Origin: Eutypa lata
Taxonomy: Eukaryota; Ascomycota; Sordariomycetes; Xylariales; Diatrypaceae
NCBI GenBank assembly: GCA_022661535.1
Contig: JAKULF010000004.1
Location: 4,092,001-4,156,000, forward strand
Length of the DNA stretch: 64,000 bases
Direction of reading: 5' to 3'
In this document: positions 60,625 to 64,000 of the stretch, piece by piece
How positions within the stretch are numbered: position 1 is the first letter of the stretch
Layout of the letters: every line of letters starts with the position of its first letter
Position numbers and translations under genes: made by a program
Notes under the pieces: generated by a model
What the model saw: the letters and a program-made list of their open reading frames with translations, nothing else
The model's database searches: none
What the model was told of the DNA's origin: nothing

Positions 60625-61714
60625 ATGACAGGAGTAAGTACCGTCCTCTCTCAGAAGCTCTAACCTAGGTGTGCCTGGAACTAATATACATTAACCTATA
60701 GCAACCGACGAGAGTGCGGGCAGACACAAAACGCAAGGTATTCTCCAAACAATGTCTGTCACACCTACTGAGAACTGAAAATTATGTACGAATATCCAGG
60801 AGAGAGTAAATGTATCCTACATACTCTGTCGACATCCGGACAAGACTTCAGAGGAAATTGTCAGTATGATAAAAAAATTGAGGTTTGGTTATTTTACCTC
60901 CACTCACTGGGTATATCATAGGCCGGGTCGCACGAAGTAGGTCGTTTATTTGCTTCACTGCATAAAAGCTAAGATATACACGGCTAACTTCGTGTTTCTG
61001 TCAGCATATGATGGCCAAGGCCACTGTGAGTACTTCCTGTAGGCTTAGTACATGATGATATTACTAACAAACTGAGTAGAAGGCCACCAATGAGGGGGCT
61101 ATAGGTATTCCCCTTTTGTGACATCTTGGAGCGCCTTGGGGATTATGAGACTGACTCGCTTCGTCAAACAGAAGTCGAAGCCCATTATCGACGTAAGCGT
61201 AATCTACATACACACGACGAGGGTAAACTCTGACACCTTTGCACTACAGAAACATACGGATCTAATGGATGTAAGTATTCCTAACAACTGTCAAACTTAG
61301 GGATGATATTAAAAGTTACCATAGGCCCACTATGTACGAGCGAATGTTAGTTATTTGTGTATAAAATACACTTTATATACGCTCACTACGTGGTATTTAG
61401 GAGCTCAGAGAGAAAGCCGCCAAGCTTCCACTCGCGAAAGTAAGATTTTGTTCATCTACCTTTCTTCGTTGTAGGGAGCTAATATGTGAGCTTTACAGGA
61501 CATGAAGGACAAGATGGTTGTAAGTAAAATGATTCAACCTCATAATTACTTTCACGATGCTGACATGTTATATAGGGGCACTTCGAGCAGTACATGGTAA
61601 GTTTATCTGCCGCATACCCCTATAGCGACCAGTGGAGTTTAATTAACCATGCATGAGAAGAAGACGCAGGAGGAGAAGGAGGCGGCCAAGGCGGCCAAGG
61701 AGATTGCCAAATAG
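60625..61714 (+). CDS. Candidate micro-exon gene, ~14 tiny exons, coiled-coil-like small protein
   Basis: Proposed exons: 60625-60633, 60702-60737, 60800-60805, 60852-60863, 60922-60936, 61005-61025, 61080-61104, 61172-61192, 61250-61270, 61325-61333, 61401-61439, 61499-61519, 61576-61596, 61661-61714. Introns are 46-68 bp with GT-AG ends, many with GTAAGT donors and CTAAC/TTAAC branch sites. Nearly all exons are phase 0, and five (from 61005, 61172, 61250, 61499 and 61576) are exactly 21 nt, i.e. seven residues each. The read-out is short and charged, with heptads such as KHTDLMD, DMKDKMV and GHFEQYM and an ending rich in K, E and A. Exon 61080-61104 (25 nt) breaks the frame; skipping it restores the frame. 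Exons 3-5 and 10 are less sure than the others. No family was recognised. Confidence 0.5.
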
Positions 61715-62985
61715 TAAGCAAAGTATACTCATATAGAGTTGCTGAAAAGTTAGCTGGCTTCTGTATGTAAGGTTTGGCGAGCAACGACACGAATGGTTGA
61801 GGTGGATGAAGAGTGGTTATAGGGGAAATGGGAAAGAGGAAAAGATGTCAAAGAAAAGATGGTCTATTCAGATCTCAATATAGCTAAGCTGCTAGCTACG
61901 TAAGACTTGACTACATAATACGACAAACACTATCCTTTGATATCAAGATTTGAATAATGATTACTTATTCTAGATGAGCTACTGATTATTCCAGAATAAA
62001 TATTAGAACAAATGATTATTCGGATTCTACAATATTGGATAACTTACTTACAATTTCCAAGATATAATGCGTGGTTATTACAGTACAAGCATCAATCCTT
62101 AAAAATAAATTATGTTAATTATCTTGCAAATACTTTGGTCGTCCATCTACGTCTCTTTGCGGGAAAATGCTTTAAATAGCTGAAAAGCATCTAAAATAGG
62201 AACTACGTGGCATGGCTTAGTTGCCGCGGTAGCCTGAATGGGCGTGTGAGCGGATATGGCATCATGCACGTAGCTAGATCTTCCATAACCTCATGATGTG
62301 ATGGCTCTGGGAGGCTTGTTTGCTCTAATAAGGTGTCCCCTCATTAATTACAAGCAAGCAAGCAAGCGAGACTACGATCGTCTCCCACGAATCCGGATAA
62401 CGCTTGGCTGCATATCTTCTAGTGGTACCGAAAGCTGTCGTATAAAGGTTGTCAGAATATCTTGTCGCTCCTCAAAAGGACATCGACAACCTGGGCCACT
62501 TTGAATATGGGACGGAAAGCAGGATTTTTTTAAAGTATCTCCTCATGACCACTGGACTGCTCGCTATAGTGGTCTTTACCTTGCCCAAGCGAAGACTCTG
62601 TGGGAGACTGGATACTCCTTTTGCCGCCTTCGAACTGGACCTCGAAGGAGTCTGCGTGGACTAGATCGAAGATCTTGTCATTAATCAGACTAAATAGCTT
62701 GGAAATCTTCCGAGTGGATGGGTGGATAGGCTGCGACCGGGGGTTCCGATCGAACACCAAACAATTCAATGAAGAAATCTGGACGTTTCTTATCTTCTGG
62801 AAAAAAGAATTACTTAACAATAGTACTAATATGGTGTATTGTTATGGTTTGGTATTTTAAGCAACCAGGGGATTGCTACCAAATGTAAGACGAAGTTCTT
62901 GATTGTGTAGAAAGTTGTATTATCTAGGAGAATGTCCGAAGGACAGCTAGCGAGAAAGGGAAATGTAGTGCCCGGTCCTAAGGCC
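61715..62985. other. Intergenic stretch
   Basis: No convincing gene. A minus-strand frame at 62530-62820 (96 codons) has protein-like composition but no recognisable motif and is not called. Confidence 0.4.
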
Positions 62986-64000
62986 TTAGCCCCTTAGCGC
63001 ACGCCCATCATCTATGGAGGGAATCATTCCCGACACGGATGTTTTGGCGGGTAGGCAGATTCGAACGCGACTCGGAGGCCGGGGGTTCATGGTGGAATAG
63101 CCTGGTGATACCGGTGTAGAGCTCGCTAGACCGCTCAAGATATTAAGCGCGCAAATCGCCTGCCAGGACTTGACTGCCATTTCCTTGGTCCTCGGAATAG
63201 GCTCGCGTGTCGCCCCCACGAGGTTAATAACCTCATTGAGAGACGCCATGTAGCCATCTACTATCTCGGTTGCTTGCGCTGGTGTGGAAGTTGCAAGTCC
63301 GTCTCTGTGCTGTCCCCTGTCCTGCGGGTAGCCAACCCAAACTCCCTGGCTCTTCCACGTTTCCTCTCTCTGCCTAGAGAACAACTCCAATTCTCTCTTG
63401 GCCTTCTCGAACCGCGCGCGGTGTCGGACGATAACGAAGGAATCGGCGTGGCTGAGTGAATAAGACGCAATAATCCGATGGCGGTGCCAAGACAGGGCGC
63501 CGATGCTCACGCGCCACGCCATCGTGGCGGGCCAGGTCTTCTTGCTCCTCTTCTCGCTAGGCACGCGGATTTGGACGACGTCCTTGTGCGACGCATCCCG
63601 CAACAGGCTGTTCACGGGGTACGGGACCTGGAGCTGGTGCACGATGTCGGCGAAAGGCGACTGCCAGCACCGTGACGCGTCGCAGAAAACGAGGGCCACA
63701 TCCGGGCTGATGGGCAAGACCAGATGTATCGCGTCTTTCTTAGCCATCCATATGAGTTGGTGTCCCGCCACTCCCACCTCTGTCCCTAGGCGGAACTCCG
63801 TGTCGCCCTCGAAGTCGACCAGGTGCTCGTTGAGGAAGAACTCGTAGCCGTCCGCTGCCTTCCATATCTGGAGGGCGTAGCTATCGAAAAAAGTGTTTGT
63901 AAATAAACGCGAAAGAGGTGCCGCCGGTCGCTTCGGCGTCCGCGAGGAGCTCCTCGTGGCCGGTCTCGAGTAGGTAGATCAGGTCTTCGAGCCAGAATCG
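62986..64000 (-). CDS. Unknown protein, 3' part, truncated by window edge and frameshifted
   Basis: The minus strand from the window edge reads a GC3-rich, protein-like frame (LEDLIYLLETGHEELLADAE...FAFIYKHFF). It meets a stop at 63881-63883, just after a run of six A at 63887-63892 (T6 on the coding strand). In the next frame it goes on directly as DSYALQIWKAADGYEFFLNE... down to the stop at 62986. The two halves fit together if one base is removed from the run, so this is either a pseudogene mutation or an assembly error. The long domain (HLVDFEGDTEF, LVLPISPDVALVFC, then a helical Lys/Glu region) faintly resembles uncharacterised fungal DUF4238-type proteins; that is a weak guess. No restored sequence is given. 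Confidence 0.55.

Noticed and set aside
62530..62820. Minus-strand 96-codon frame
   Set aside because: No motif or splice neighbours; overlaps a plus-strand frame of equal quality.
1..64000. CRISPR arrays, bacterial operons, riboswitches
   Set aside because: The window is fungal nuclear DNA; no spaced direct repeats of CRISPR type or riboswitch folds were seen.

Overview
The window looks like nuclear DNA of a filamentous ascomycete (Pezizomycotina, probably Sordariomycetes). Protein genes carry short 50-110 bp spliceosomal introns with GTAAGT-type donors and CTAAC-type branch sites, and gene families are fungal (Zn2Cys6 regulator, ERG6, P450, fungal sugar porters). Two tRNA genes have canonical introns, and a ~5.7 kb element has been reduced to almost pure A+T in the manner of repeat-induced point mutation (RIP). 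Gene models were spliced by hand; exon edges are given in each entry.

Layout. 0.7-1.3 kb: a three-exon PLAC8-family gene (-). 2.2-3.2 kb: probable gene relic. 4.3-5.3 kb: Ap4A phosphorylase (APA2-like). 7.3-11.5 kb: a divergent pair, DUF1479 oxygenase-like protein and sugar transporter. 12.1-17.8 kb: RIP-mutated LTR retrotransposon with ~300 bp LTRs and a 4-bp target duplication. 18.0-26.1 kb: cytochrome P450, family III CoA-transferase, Zn2Cys6 regulator and enoyl/quinone reductase, together a plausible small metabolic cluster. 28.2-31.0 kb: PA-TM-RING ubiquitin ligase. 33.5-34.9 kb: ERG6. 37.2-38.6 kb: pepsin-like protease with altered active-site motifs. 39.7-41.7 kb: second sugar transporter. 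42.9-45.4 kb: single-pass membrane protein divergent from a GT32 glycosyltransferase. 46.7-48.6 kb: APC-type choline/amino-acid permease. 50.6-51.4 kb: secreted lysozyme-fold protein. 52.2-53.5 kb: alpha/beta hydrolase. 53.8-54.1 kb: tRNA-Met(CAT) and tRNA-Ile(AAT), both with introns. 55.7-57.0 kb: pyruvate dehydrogenase E1 beta. 58.4-59.6 kb: unknown protein. 60.6-61.7 kb: a chain of about 14 tiny exons, many exactly 21 nt. 63.0-64.0 kb: end of a gene cut by the window edge and carrying an apparent frameshift.

Housekeeping genes (ERG6, PDB1, APA2, tRNAs) are interspersed with accessory genes and long gene-poor spacers rich in short TAGG/CCTA tetranucleotide runs. The most unusual items are the micro-exon gene at 60.6-61.7 kb, the LTR pair whose outer edges escaped RIP, and an in-frame hydrophobic intron in ERG6.
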